Positions 18,546 through 30,399 of a DNA stretch of 57,063 bases are shown here, one piece after another. The notes under the pieces are model-generated. The model was not told the origin of the DNA, did no database searches, and saw only the letters and a list, made by a program, of their open reading frames with translations. How positions within the stretch are numbered: position 1 is the first letter of the stretch; the number at the start of each line of letters is the position of its first letter. The stretch is taken from assembly GCF_003206695.1 (NCBI RefSeq), contig NZ_PZJN01000001.1:309475-366537 (forward strand). Direction: 5' to 3'. A program made the position numbers and the translations under genes. The stretch is from Salinicola halophyticus. Lineage in GTDB: Bacteria; Pseudomonadota; Gammaproteobacteria; Pseudomonadales; Halomonadaceae.

Positions 18546-19363
18546 CGGCGGCCTCCTCCTCCGAACATGCGTGCGATCAGTCCACGTTTCTGCACCGACT
18601 GAAAACGTAGCGGCACGTCTTCACCCATCAGACGCGACACGGTATCCGCGTACGCCTGGCCGGCGTCGCTCTTGTCGTCATGGATGACTGGCACCCCCTG
18701 GTTGGAGGCACGCAGTACGGCTTCCGATTCGGGTATCAGACCGACCAGATCGATGGCCAGAATCTCGCGAATGTCATCCAGGTTGAGCATGTCACCGTCA
18801 TCGACCCGGTTCGGATTGTAGCGGGTGACCAGCAGATGCTCCTTGATCGGTTCACGACCCTGCTCGGCCCGGCGCGATTTGGACGACAGCAGCCCGAGAA
18901 TGCGATCGGAATCTCGAACCGACGAGACTTCCGGGTTGGTGACGACGACGGCCTCGTCGGCGAAGTAGAGCGCCAACTGAGCACCGCGTTCGATACCGGC
19001 GGGGGAATCGCAGATGATGTAATCGAACTCTTCGGAGAGATCCATCAGCACCTTCTCCACGCCTTCCAGTGTCAGCGCATCCTTATCGCGCGTCTGGGAG
19101 GCGGGAAGGATATGCAGGTTCTCGGAGCGCTTGTCGCGAATCATGGCCTGCTTGAGGCCAGCCTCGCCCTGGATGACATTGACCAGGTCGTAGACGACTC
19201 GGCGCTCGCAACCCATGATCAGGTCGAGGTTACGCAGACCCACGTCGAAGTCGATGACCACGGTCTTGTTGCCGCGCAGAGCCAGCCCCGTGGCAATGGC
19301 CGCCGCACTGGTCGTTTTACCGACGCCACCTTTACCGGATGTTACAACGATGATCTTGGCCAA
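18542..19363 (-). CDS. minD: Septum site-determining ATPase MinD
   Basis: MinD is a membrane-associated ParA/MinD-type ATPase that recruits MinC. The 273 residues contain the deviant Walker A motif KGGVGKTT (11-18), the VVIDFDVGLRNLDL segment, the switch region ICDSPAGIE and the C-terminal amphipathic membrane-targeting helix (GLIARMFGGG). Middle gene of minC-minD-minE; 46 bp follow minC, and minE overlaps its end. Confidence 0.98.
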   Translation of the reverse strand: MAKIIVVTSGKGGVGKTTSAAAIATGLALRGNKTVVIDFDVGLRNLDLIMGCERRVVYDLVNVIQGEAGLKQAMIRDKRSENLHILPASQTRDKDALTLEGVEKVLMDLSEEFDYIICDSPAGIERGAQLALYFADEAVVVTNPEVSSVRDSDRILGLLSSKSRRAEQGREPIKEHLLVTRYNPNRVDDGDMLNLDDIREILAIDLVGLIPESEAVLRASNQGVPVIHDDKSDAGQAYADTVSRLMGEDVPLRFQSVQKRGLIARMFGGGGRR

Positions 19364-19409
19364 GATGAACTTCCTGTTGCCCGATAAATGTTGATCACTC
19401 TCGCGCCAT

Positions 19410-20165
19410 TCAGGTCAGCGCCGAGATCCTTAACTGGTCTTCCTTGAGCCGCACCTGGACAGAACATCCCAGCATCTTGGGATCGATATCCTCGAGACGC
19501 TTGTAAGTCCCTGCCACGGAAAGCAACTCGGCATTCAAATCGTGGCAGAAGATACCGGCCTCACGATCGCCATGAATACCGGCCAGCGCCCGCCCACGTA
19601 ACGGTCCGTAGACGTGGACGCTGCCGGCAGCCAGCACTTCGGCACCGGGATTGACCGCGCCGATCACGACCAGATCGCCTTCCGAGGCGGAAATCTGCTG
19701 GCCGGAGCGCACCGTGCCGCGATGAATACGTCCGCCGGCGTGTGCCGCCGCTTCTGGCACCGGCAGCTCGGCTTCGGCTTCCACCGATGCTTCGACGAGC
19801 CGGGATTCGGCGGGTCGCATTTCGACCGCCCGCGGGCGGATTTCCTGAGGCGGAAACCATCCCAACCCCAATGCCCATGCCGACTGTTTGACCGGATCCG
19901 ACCCGCCGCGCACGGCCACCGGCAGCAGTTTGTGCGCGCGACACACCGCGCAGATGCGCTCGAGCGCGAGATGAGGCTCATCGATCTGCTCGACGCTCAA
20001 CACCACCGGCGTGTGCTGGAAGAAGGCAGGAGCCTGGCTGACCTTGCCGGCCAGTTGCGCACGAATGCGCTCCGGGTCGCCACTGGCCAATTCCATGACT
20101 GTCATCGGCAACATGCCACCTTTGAAGGTAAAGGCAGTATCTGCCCGATCCCTGTTGAGACTCAT
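19410..20165 (-). CDS. minC: Septum site-determining protein MinC
   Basis: MinC blocks FtsZ polymerisation away from mid-cell. Of the 251 residues, about 1-120 form the FtsZ-binding domain (FTFKGGMLPMTVMEL) and about 140-251 the beta-helical MinD-binding domain (RSGQQISASEGDLVVIGAVNPGAEVLAAGSVHVYGPLRGRA). A proline/glutamate/alanine-rich linker joins them. GGAG is located 7 nt before the ATG. First gene of the min operon, with a strong promoter candidate at 20228-20256. Confidence 0.97.
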   Translation of the reverse strand: MSLNRDRADTAFTFKGGMLPMTVMELASGDPERIRAQLAGKVSQAPAFFQHTPVVLSVEQIDEPHLALERICAVCRAHKLLPVAVRGGSDPVKQSAWALGLGWFPPQEIRPRAVEMRPAESRLVEASVEAEAELPVPEAAAHAGGRIHRGTVRSGQQISASEGDLVVIGAVNPGAEVLAAGSVHVYGPLRGRALAGIHGDREAGIFCHDLNAELLSVAGTYKRLEDIDPKMLGCSVQVRLKEDQLRISALT

Positions 20166-20227
20166 GACCGAACTCCGCGGCGGGGGAATGGGGTTACGCT
20201 AAGCGAGGGCGGACGTCGCTGCAACCG

Positions 20228-20256
20228 ATCATAAGGCTCCTCAGACCTTTTGTCAG
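20228..20256 (-). promoter_or_regulatory. Candidate sigma-70 promoter of minCDE
   Basis: On the minus strand CTGACA (-35, 5/6) and TATGAT (-10, 5/6) are exactly 17 bp apart. Transcription would start near 20221, about 55 bp before minC. Confidence 0.7.
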
Positions 20257-20263
20257 GTGTCTC

Positions 20264-20365
20264 CGCAGACCGACGCACCTGACGATCCCGGACCGATGCA
20301 TTGATTGGTCGCAGACCGCCGCATCCATCAATACCAGACTTCATCGCAGACCGACGTCCATCAAT
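20264..20365. repeat. Imperfect repeats upstream of the DUF349 gene
   Basis: CGCAGACCGACG (20264), CGGACCGATGCAT (20289), CGCAGACCGCCGCATCCAT (20310) and CGCAGACCGACGTCCAT (20345) recur at uneven steps of about 21-35 bp. Each contains a GACCG core that could be a protein site, or they are slippage products. Confidence 0.5.
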
Positions 20366-20477
20366 CGGGCTTTTACCGCCGGCCGCCAGATGGTTAGATA
20401 GACAGTTGCCGTCGGCGCCGCCCAGTTGCGAGGCCGACCTTTGCCAGCCTCGTCGTTTTCAGGATGCCACACCGGCC

Positions 20478-23246
20478 ATGCCAGGACTCTTTCAACGTTT
20501 TTTCTCTCCCCGCTGGCGGCACAAGGATCCCGCTGTCCGCGCCCAAGCCGCCTCTCAGCTGAGCCCGGACGATCTCGATACGCTGCGACAGCTCGCCCAG
20601 GACGAATCGCCCGAGGTTCGCAGGGCAGCCTTGGCGCGAGTGCAGGAACTCGATCCGCTCTTTAAATGGCACCGCCAGTCGCCGAGCGAGGAATCGTTCC
20701 AGCGTCTCGTCGACCTGCTCGGCGGTCGCGTATCGCCCAGCCCCGATCTCGATACGCGTCTGGCCAAGGTCGAGCAGCTCGAGGACTTTGCCCTGGTCGA
20801 TGCCCTGATCGTTCACAGCGACAATCAGGCGTTACGCCTGGCGGCGCTGGCGCGTATCGACGATGAAGCCCGCCTGATCCACCACGCCAGTGACAACGGC
20901 ATCACAGCCGTGCGTCACGCCGCCGCCGATCGAGTCACCACCGCCGAAGGGTTGACGCTTCTGGTCAAGCAGGCGCGCCGCGACAAGCAGGTCGCCCGAC
21001 TCGCCCGTGAGCGTCTGGCACGCCTGCGCGCCGACGCCGAACAGCAGGCCCGGGAAGAGAGCGAGCGCGAACAGCTTCTGGTTACGCTGGAGGCCCAGGC
21101 CAATCGGTCCTGGGAACCTACCTTCGAGGCGCGCCTGAAGCACTGGATCAAGAACTGGGACGCGCTGACCAGCAGTGCCGACGAGGAACAGCGAGCTCGG
21201 TTCGACGCTGCAGTGGCGCGCTGCCGCCAGCGAGTGGCCGAGCACGAACACCAGTCTCGAGAGATCGAGCGCGTCCAGCGCGAGAAAAACGAGGCGCAGG
21301 CGACTCGCGAAGGTATTTTCGAAGCGCTGAACCAGGCCCTGAGGATCGTGGCTGAAGCCGACCGCCTGACCCCGGAGGTCATGCAGGCGCTGCAAGGCAA
21401 ATGGCGGCTGCAGGAGGAGCGCTGGCAGGACGTCTCGGATCGCTACGGCGTCAGCGAGTCTTTCCAGCAACGCTATCTGGCACTCGACCAGCAGGCGCAA
21501 TCCATCTGGCAGGCCTGGGAGCGGCTGCAGGCGGAAGCGCCGGCCCTGCGCGAGGGCCTCGAAAAGGACCAGCCGTTGCAGCCCGCGCTCGATCGTCTGG
21601 CCTGGCCGGCCGCGCTGCCACCGACCGAGCTGGTCCTCGATGCGCAGCGTCAGGCCGCAGCCAGCGAGCGCTACGCCAGCGCGCAGAACGCCGCCAAGGT
21701 CGAAGAGCACTGGTCGGATGAGGAGCTCGGCCGCCATCTCGAAGCGCTGATCCAGGAGCTCGACCAGGGGCGCTATCGCCCCGCCTCCCAGCTACATCGT
21801 CGTCTACGTCAGCATCTGGAGTCCAGCGAGCAGACGTTGTCTTCGATGCATGAGCAGATTTACAAGCAGCAGACCGCTCGCCTTGCCGAGCTGCGGGATT
21901 GGCGCGGCTTTGCGGCGGCGCCCAAGCGCGAGGCCTTGCTGGCAAATATCGAAGCGCTGGTCGAAGCCCGCGATCAACCGGATGCCGAGCGTCATCGTCG
22001 CCACCAGCAGTTGATCCGCGACTGGCGTCTACTCGGTGATGCCGCGGCGACCCGCGACCTGGCCCAGCGTTTCCGCGCCGCCTCCGATGCGCTGCATGCG
22101 CAGCTGGCAGACTGGGAAGCCGAGCTGAATTCGCGTGAGCAGGACAATCTGGCCTCCCGCCGAGCTCTCTGCGATCAACTGGAGGCGCTACTCGCCAATC
22201 CTTCCGCGGCGGCCGACCCCGATGGCCTGCGCCGAGTGCGCGATGCCGCACAGGAACAGTGGGACCATCACTGGCCGATCCCGAAACGCCAGGCGGCTTC
22301 CACCGGGCGGCATTACGCCCGCCTTCGCCGCCAGCTACAGGCATTGATCGACGAGCGCGCCGGCGACGTCGCCAATCGCAAGCGGGCACTGGTCGAACAG
22401 GCCCGACAACTGGCCGACGACAGCGCACCCGCCACGCAGCGGGCCGAGCAGGCCAAGACGCTGCAACAGCGCTGGCGCGAGATGGGGCGCGCCCCCAAAG
22501 GGATCGAGCAGACGCTGTGGCAACAGTTCCGTACCCATTGCGATACCATTTTTGCCGCTCGCGACACCGTTCGTGACGAGCAACAGACGCGCCAGCAGCA
22601 ACGGTTCGACGACATGCAGGCGTTGATCGACCGCCTGGATGCCTGGCAGCCGGAGTCCGGTGGTGAGCGCCACGTGCTCGACGCGGCGCTGGCAGAGGCT
22701 CAGCGCCTGATTCCACTACCACGTAGCCGACGCAGCGACGGCATGGAAAAGCGCTGGCAAGGCATCGTTCATGCCCGGGAAGTGACGCTGGACCGCCTCG
22801 CGCTGGTCGAAGAGGCGAGACAGTGGCCCGATTACCGGCGCTATCTGCGCCAGGCGATCGCAGGCGAGCTCGATACCGGACAGCTCGACGGCGACGTACG
22901 CCGCGCCTTCGAGATTCGTCGCACCCAGCAACAGGCGCAGTCCATGGAGCACGCCGAAGAGAGCCTGCAGCGATGTCTGGTTCAGCTGGCGCTGCTGGCA
23001 GGCGATGCGATTCCCGCCGAGCTGGAGCCGCTGCGTCTCGAAGTGCAGGTTGCGAGGCTCAACGATGGGCTGGGTCGTCCGCCCACGCCGCCCGAAGAAC
23101 TGGAGCAGACGCTGCTGCGCCTGCTGTCGATCGCCCCTCTCTCGCTGGAGATCTGGGAACGCTATGAACCGGCGTTCGACAACGTCATGCGCCATCTAGG
23201 GCGCGCGGGACATCATCATGGCGATGATGCTGTTGACATCGTCTAA
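20478..23246 (+). CDS. DUF349 domain-containing coiled-coil protein
   Basis: 922 residues. An N-terminal HEAT-like region (about 15-170, SPEVRRAALARVQEL, NQALRLAALARIDDE) precedes repeated helical DUF349 modules with W-containing cores (RLKHWIKNWDAL, QAIWQAWERLQ, QQRWREMGRAPKGIEQTLWQQFR) separated by charged coiled coil. ATG 20478 (MPGLFQRFFSPRWR) matches related proteins; the frame upstream is repetitive DNA. Function unknown; relatives in other proteobacteria have been linked to envelope or ribosome-related stress only loosely. The last codons contain the -35 box of the downstream tRNA promoter. Confidence 0.85.
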   Translation: MPGLFQRFFSPRWRHKDPAVRAQAASQLSPDDLDTLRQLAQDESPEVRRAALARVQELDPLFKWHRQSPSEESFQRLVDLLGGRVSPSPDLDTRLAKVEQLEDFALVDALIVHSDNQALRLAALARIDDEARLIHHASDNGITAVRHAAADRVTTAEGLTLLVKQARRDKQVARLARERLARLRADAEQQAREESEREQLLVTLEAQANRSWEPTFEARLKHWIKNWDALTSSADEEQRARFDAAVARCRQRVAEHEHQSREIERVQREKNEAQATREGIFEALNQALRIVAEADRLTPEVMQALQGKWRLQEERWQDVSDRYGVSESFQQRYLALDQQAQSIWQAWERLQAEAPALREGLEKDQPLQPALDRLAWPAALPPTELVLDAQRQAAASERYASAQNAAKVEEHWSDEELGRHLEALIQELDQGRYRPASQLHRRLRQHLESSEQTLSSMHEQIYKQQTARLAELRDWRGFAAAPKREALLANIEALVEARDQPDAERHRRHQQLIRDWRLLGDAAATRDLAQRFRAASDALHAQLADWEAELNSREQDNLASRRALCDQLEALLANPSAAADPDGLRRVRDAAQEQWDHHWPIPKRQAASTGRHYARLRRQLQALIDERAGDVANRKRALVEQARQLADDSAPATQRAEQAKTLQQRWREMGRAPKGIEQTLWQQFRTHCDTIFAARDTVRDEQQTRQQQRFDDMQALIDRLDAWQPESGGERHVLDAALAEAQRLIPLPRSRRSDGMEKRWQGIVHAREVTLDRLALVEEARQWPDYRRYLRQAIAGELDTGQLDGDVRRAFEIRRTQQQAQSMEHAEESLQRCLVQLALLAGDAIPAELEPLRLEVQVARLNDGLGRPPTPPEELEQTLLRLLSIAPLSLEIWERYEPAFDNVMRHLGRAGHHHGDDAVDIV

Positions 23247-23260
23247 TCCATACGTATAAT
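23233..23260 (+). promoter_or_regulatory. Near-consensus promoter of tRNA-fMet
   Basis: Perfect TTGACA (23233-23238) and perfect TATAAT (23255-23260), spaced 16 bp. The -35 box lies inside the last codons of the DUF349 gene. Transcription would start about 7-8 bp before the tRNA. A GC-rich discriminator (GCCAC) follows, consistent with stringent control. Confidence 0.88.
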
Positions 23261-23274
23261 ACGCCACAAGTTGA

Positions 23275-23351
<77 letters not shown>

Positions 23352-23359
23352 AATTATTT

Positions 23360-23392
23360 AACCGGTGCCTTCCCCAGGCGCCGGTTTTTTTT
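23360..23392 (+). terminator. Intrinsic terminator of tRNA-fMet
   Basis: 11-bp stem AACCGGTGCCT / AGGCGCCGGTT (one G:U) with loop TCCCC, then eight T. Immediately downstream of the tRNA. Confidence 0.93.
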
Positions 23393-23500
23393 GGTCTGAA
23401 TCTTTATTCTGTCGGAACAATCTTCTCTGGCAGATTCCAGCGGGTTCAATAGCGTTCGACTCCCTCGGCAATGCCTAGCCTGGCGGACGGGCAACCAACG

Positions 23501-23535
23501 AAAAATGCCCCCGAAAGCGCAAGCTTTCAGAGGCA
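23501..23535 (-). terminator. Intrinsic terminator of the cold-shock-domain gene
   Basis: On the minus strand TGCCTCTGAAAGC / GCTTTCGGGGGCA pair over 13 bp (two G:U) around a TTGC loop, followed by five T. About 50 bp after the stop codon. Confidence 0.85.
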
Positions 23536-23586
23536 TCGAAGCGTTTTTAGAGAAGCGCTTTTCGAGAAAGGCTTCCCGAGTCGAGA

Positions 23587-24069
23587 TCAGGTGATGACGG
23601 TAACGTCATCCGCCTGCAGACCTCGATCATTCTCGATCACGTGATAACGCACTTTCTGCCCCTCGGCGAGGGTACGATGCCCCTTGCCGCGAATCGCGCG
23701 GAAATGCACGAACACGTCTTCACCATCGGCGCGGGTGATGAACCCGTAGCCCTTGTTGACGTTGAACCACTTGACCTCGCCCAGCTCGCGATCGTCGTTT
23801 TCGACATCGGCGAGCATGGCAGCGGTGACCGCCCTGGGCGTGGCCGGCGACAGCAACGCCATGGCCAGGGTGCCAAGCCACAACACGATGAACACGGCGA
23901 TCACCGTCGCACCGTACATGGCGGAGACCCCTTCCACATTCAGAAACCAGGTCAGGTCGGTCGCCAGCATGCTGCTGATCAGCGTGATCAGGAGACCAAT
24001 CAGCAATGGCGAAGGTATCGAAAGGAGGAGACTGATCAGCGTACAACGCAGAATTACCTTGCTATTCAT
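23587..24069 (-). CDS. Membrane-anchored cold-shock domain protein
   Basis: 160 residues with two parts. Residues 1-75 hold two hydrophobic helices (ILRCTLISLLLSIPSPLLIGLL and ATVIAVFIVLWLGTLAMALL). Residues 95-160 are a complete cold-shock domain with RNP1 (KGYGFI) and RNP2 (VFVHF), beginning GEVKWFNVNKGYGFI. The charged linker ADVENDDRELG suggests a cytoplasmic RNA- or DNA-binding domain tethered to the inner membrane. Similar architectures occur in marine gammaproteobacteria. Target unknown. It is transcribed alone, with its own terminator. Confidence 0.87.
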   Translation of the reverse strand: MNSKVILRCTLISLLLSIPSPLLIGLLITLISSMLATDLTWFLNVEGVSAMYGATVIAVFIVLWLGTLAMALLSPATPRAVTAAMLADVENDDRELGEVKWFNVNKGYGFITRADGEDVFVHFRAIRGKGHRTLAEGQKVRYHVIENDRGLQADDVTVIT

Positions 24070-24208
24070 GGATTCTCATATCTCTGGACGTCGGGACACG
24101 GAAAAAGCCCGTTTTCATGGCGGGCAGGAACGGTTTTCATACTCATCATCACTCATCTACTATCACTAACTGACTGTCAATAATCTACTTTTACTGAAGG
24201 TGCCGTGA

Positions 24209-24487
24209 ATGAAAGATGACACGCAACCAGGGAAGTCTAGCACGGTAGACTCACCCTCGCGCATGACCACGGACGCCCGTTTCGAGGCTCTCGAGAGCCG
24301 TCTGGCATTCCAGGACGATTGGCTGGAAACGCTGGATCGGCTGGTCAGAGAGCAGGCAACCGAACTCGAGCGATTGACCCGGGCCAATACCTTGCTGCGC
24401 ACGAGACTCAGCGAACAACGCCAGGCCATCGACGAGCTGGGCGGAGAGACACCGCAGCCCGAGGACGAACTCCCGCCTCACTATTGA
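24209..24487 (+). CDS. slyX: SlyX family protein
   Basis: 92 residues, mostly a coiled coil (RFEALESRLAFQDDWLETLDRLVREQATELERL) ending in the family's PPHY. Function unknown; in E. coli the gene lies near slyD. The N-terminal 18 residues are extra compared with most relatives; a start at Met19 (24263) is possible, but AAGG upstream of 24209 supports the longer form. Confidence 0.88.
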   Translation: MKDDTQPGKSSTVDSPSRMTTDARFEALESRLAFQDDWLETLDRLVREQATELERLTRANTLLRTRLSEQRQAIDELGGETPQPEDELPPHY

Positions 24488-24527
24488 GAGCCACCGCTGT
24501 TAAGAATCCAGAACCACCCCGGACACG

Positions 24528-24555
24528 ATGAAGCCCGGCCGGAGCCGGGCTTCAT
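24528..24555. terminator. Bidirectional terminator between slyX and trxB
   Basis: Perfect 12-bp stem ATGAAGCCCGGC / GCCGGGCTTCAT with loop CGGA. It lies between convergent genes; T-runs are short on both sides. Confidence 0.75.
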
Positions 24556-24579
24556 TAGTGCGGCGACATCCCGTCCGGC

Positions 24580-25545
<966 letters not shown>

Positions 25546-25676
25546 TCAGATGTCGATTCGATTGGCGTGTCGATCCAAACGCCTTGTGGGATGCGTCGCG
25601 ATACGAAGCATGCCACAAGGCACTTATCACATGGCCCAGGATGTCAAAATGACCCGGGATGATACCAGAAATGAAT

Positions 25677-25699
25677 GGGGCGACCGTATCGGTCGCCCC
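25677..25699 (-). terminator. Terminator-like hairpin after the peroxiredoxin gene
   Basis: 10-bp perfect stem GGGGCGACCG / CGGTCGCCCC with a 3-nt loop, 17 bp beyond the stop codon. No clear T-run (ATTCATTTC follows on the minus strand). Confidence 0.65.
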
Positions 25700-25715
25700 A
25701 GGAACTCAGCGCGGC

Positions 25716-26318
25716 TTAGAGATTGCCGGCATGAGTGCCGAGGTACTTGGCCACGCCTTCAGCGGTGTCCTTCATACCTTCCTGGCCTTCTTCCCAGCCA
25801 GCCGGGCAGACTTCGCCGTGCGTCTGGTGGTACTTGAGCGCCTTGACCATACGCAGCATCTCGTCGACGTTACGACCCAGCGGCAGGTTGTTGACGGTCT
25901 GGTGCTGAACGACACCGTCTTCGTCGATCAGGAAGGAGGCGCGCAGCGCGACACCGGCTTCCGGATGCTCGATCCCGTAGGCCTGACAGATATCGTGCTT
26001 GACGTCGGCCACGATCGGGAAACCGACTTCACCGATGCCACCGGCGTCCGGCGAGGTCTTGCGCCAGGCGTGGTGGGTGTACTGGGAATCGATGGAGGCA
26101 CCGATCACTTCGACGCCAAGTTCCTTGAACTGCGCCAGACGATTGTCGTGGGCGATGATCTCGGACGGGCAGACGAAGGTGAAATCCAACGGCCAGAAGA
26201 ACAGCACGCGCATCTTGCCGTTACTGTCGGACAGACGATAGTCGTCCTTGATGGAGCCATCAGGCATGACGGCTGCCGTTTCGAAATCCGGGGCCTGGCG
26301 ACCTACGAGTACGCTCAT
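25716..26318 (-). CDS. Typical 2-Cys peroxiredoxin (AhpC/Prx1 class)
   Basis: Reduces hydrogen peroxide and organic hydroperoxides. The 200-residue protein has the peroxidatic cysteine in FTFVCPSE (Cys50), the resolving cysteine in GEVCPAGW (Cys171) and the Prx1-type C-terminal tail. It resembles the class reduced by thioredoxin, which suits trxB downstream. Start: two nearby ATGs exist; the second (26318, MSVLVGRQ) is chosen because AGGAG is 6 nt before it and directly abuts the first. A candidate OxyR site lies about 100 bp upstream. Confidence 0.95.
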   Translation of the reverse strand: MSVLVGRQAPDFETAAVMPDGSIKDDYRLSDSNGKMRVLFFWPLDFTFVCPSEIIAHDNRLAQFKELGVEVIGASIDSQYTHHAWRKTSPDAGGIGEVGFPIVADVKHDICQAYGIEHPEAGVALRASFLIDEDGVVQHQTVNNLPLGRNVDEMLRMVKALKYHQTHGEVCPAGWEEGQEGMKDTAEGVAKYLGTHAGNL

Positions 26319-26417
26319 GAGCATCTCCTATAGTGGGTTATCGAGGGGTTAGAATCTTGAGCGGTTAGACTAACGGCTAACCTCTCATGCTCCAATTTAA
26401 TTGCCGCAATAGATCGT

Positions 26418-26454
26418 ATAGCGCTTCACTATTGAGACAGTGCGATGTTCCTAT
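26418..26454. promoter_or_regulatory. Candidate OxyR binding site
   Basis: The OxyR pattern ATAG-N7-CTAT-N7-ATAG-N7-CTAT is matched with exact spacing as ATAG-N7-CTAT-N7-GTGC-N7-CTAT: three of four tetrads are perfect. It lies 100-136 bp upstream of the peroxiredoxin start, a normal place for activation by oxidised OxyR. Confidence 0.7.
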
Positions 26455-26464
26455 CAATGCCTAT

Positions 26465-26671
26465 TCATACCACGTCGTCGTCATCCGCCAGCGTGACGCT
26501 CTCCAGCTCGCCGGAAAGCGTCGTTCTCACGCCCACGTGAATCGGCTGACAACAGACCACGCAATCTTCCCAGGTGTCGTAACCGCCGGCGCTGAGGTCC
26601 AGCAGCAGTGAAAACGGCGCGTCGCAATACGGACAATTGACCGGCCATTCGATGATCGATTCATGCGACAT
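26465..26671 (-). CDS. Small CPXCG-motif cysteine-rich protein
   Basis: 68 residues with two cysteine pairs, CPYC (13-16) and CVVCC (37-41), arranged as a small zinc ribbon, followed by an acidic tail (DDDD). It belongs to the CPXCG-motif cysteine-rich family of unknown function. GGGAGG sits a few bases before the ATG. The peroxiredoxin gene lies 146 bp downstream on the same strand, with the OxyR site between. Confidence 0.82.
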   Translation of the reverse strand: MSHESIIEWPVNCPYCDAPFSLLLDLSAGGYDTWEDCVVCCQPIHVGVRTTLSGELESVTLADDDDVV

Positions 26672-26763
26672 GGGTCACCTCCCGCGATGCGGATCGTTTA
26701 CGTGGCCAGGCTGCTGCAGAGCCAACGTCATGGCGCTCCTGGCGAGGCTATTCATCAAAGTCG

Positions 26764-26823
26764 CTCAGCCAGAGCACTGAACCAAAGTCCTAAGCCAGCG
26801 CCCGCCCTGAGCCAAAGTCCTTT
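26764..26823. repeat. 15-bp degenerate tandem repeat
   Basis: GAACCAAAGTCCTAA (26779), GCCAGCGCCCGCCCT (26794) and GAGCCAAAGTCCTTT (26809) follow at 15-bp steps, with a weaker unit before them (26764). CAAAGTC recurs at 26756, 26783 and 26813. Confidence 0.65.
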
Positions 26824-26946
26824 CGGCAGAGTCTATGACCACGAACTACGCTGAAACTGGTGGCGGTGGGATACGCTTTCAAGGCCGCACCGGACGATAG
26901 TCGCGGAGCATCCGATTGAAAATCCATGTTATTGTACCCATGACTA

Positions 26947-26956
26947 TTGTCGACAA
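26947..26956. promoter_or_regulatory. Palindrome TTGTCGACAA upstream of aconitase
   Basis: Perfect 10-bp palindrome about 265 bp before the aconitase start. Its shape (TTGT-CG-ACAA) resembles operators of FCD-type GntR regulators. No regulator gene is adjacent, so this is a weak assignment. Confidence 0.35.
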
Positions 26957-27046
26957 CCTGTTTCGTCCGGCCGCCGTGCTCGATGTTATTTGCCGGACCG
27001 CTGGAGAATCTCGAGCGATTTCATCCGACAGGGCAAAGCGGATCAG

Positions 27047-27082
27047 CCGAAACCAGACCCGAAACTAGACCCGAAACTAGAC
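27047..27082. repeat. Three 12-bp tandem repeats upstream of aconitase
   Basis: CCGAAACCAGAC, CCGAAACTAGAC, CCGAAACTAGAC stand head to tail about 140 bp before the aconitase start. The unit equals roughly one helical turn plus 1.5 bp, so it could be an iterated protein site or a slippage product. Confidence 0.8.
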
Positions 27083-27220
27083 ATTAAGAGCGGTGCAAAG
27101 ACACCCCTTCGACAGACGATCGGCAGTGGCTGAATACTGGCGAATCGTAGTTCAGGAACCGGACAGGCGAGTTGGCACCGCATTTCGATGCCAGGCGCCG
27201 CCATGAGGAGGATCACTGAG

Positions 27221-29983
<2,763 letters not shown>

Positions 29984-30026
29984 ACGCATATCGCGTCGTT
30001 TGAATGGCGTTGCACGGCAGTCAGCG

Positions 30027-30054
30027 AAGCCCCACCGATTGGTGGGGCTTTTTT
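30027..30054 (+). terminator. Intrinsic terminator of acnA
   Basis: Perfect 10-bp stem AAGCCCCACC / GGTGGGGCTT with loop GATT, followed by more T (six T in a row in total). Confidence 0.95.
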
Positions 30055-30365
30055 GTGGATCCTGCGCCAACCGGACGAGGAGACTCATTTCATGTCCTCG
30101 TGGTTATCACTGATCCGGCATCAACCTACCTTCCGCTCATGGTCGTGAGGGGCAAGCCCCTCACACTCACCTTTTTGACGCCGCACAATAGCGAAACCCT
30201 GAACGCTGTCACGCCGAATTCGGGTCGGCGCAAAAGGGCATCCTGCCCAACGCGCCTTTTGCGACATCCATGTCGCAAAACCCGATTCGTCGTTCCTGCG
30301 TTCAGCGCTATTGCGGAGGCGTCGAAGGGTGGCAATTTTCGAGCGTGGAGAGAAACACCCATTAA

Positions 30366-30399
30366 CGAACAAGCCCCGCTCTCGGGCGGGGCTTGTTCG
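30366..30399. terminator. Strong hairpin downstream of the malic enzyme gene
   Basis: Perfect 14-bp stem CGAACAAGCCCCGC / GCGGGGCTTGTTCG with a 6-nt loop, about 48 bp after the malic enzyme stop on the minus strand. No long T-run follows on the minus strand, but the internal TTGTT may help. Confidence 0.7.

Larger units (their letters stand above)
20166..20477. other. Divergent intergenic region, minC / DUF349 gene
   Basis: 312 bp. Contains the min operon promoter and, from 20264 to 20365, imperfect repeats of the core CGCAGACCG(A/C)CG followed by CATCCATCAAT-like tails. The frame of the DUF349 gene stays open through this region, but the sequence is repetitive and unlikely to be coding. Confidence 0.5.
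26672..27220. other. Long intergenic region upstream of aconitase
   Basis: 549 bp without a convincing gene. It holds period-15 repeats (26764-26823), a 10-bp palindrome TTGTCGACAA (26947-26956) and three 12-bp tandem repeats (27047-27082). A plus-strand reading frame at 26663-26854 only reflects the period-15 repeats. The promoter of the aconitase gene must be here; TTGAAA near 26914 is a possible -35 without a convincing -10. Confidence 0.5.

Noticed and set aside
20301-20477. Upstream extension of the DUF349 protein
   Set aside because: It would need a TTG start within repeats; ATG 20478 gives the usual N-terminus MPGLFQRFFSP.
26663-26854. 63-codon plus-strand frame with ALNQS/ALSQS repeats
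   Set aside because: The repeats come from the 15-bp array, there is no convincing ribosome site, and it overlaps the 5' end of the cysteine-rich gene.
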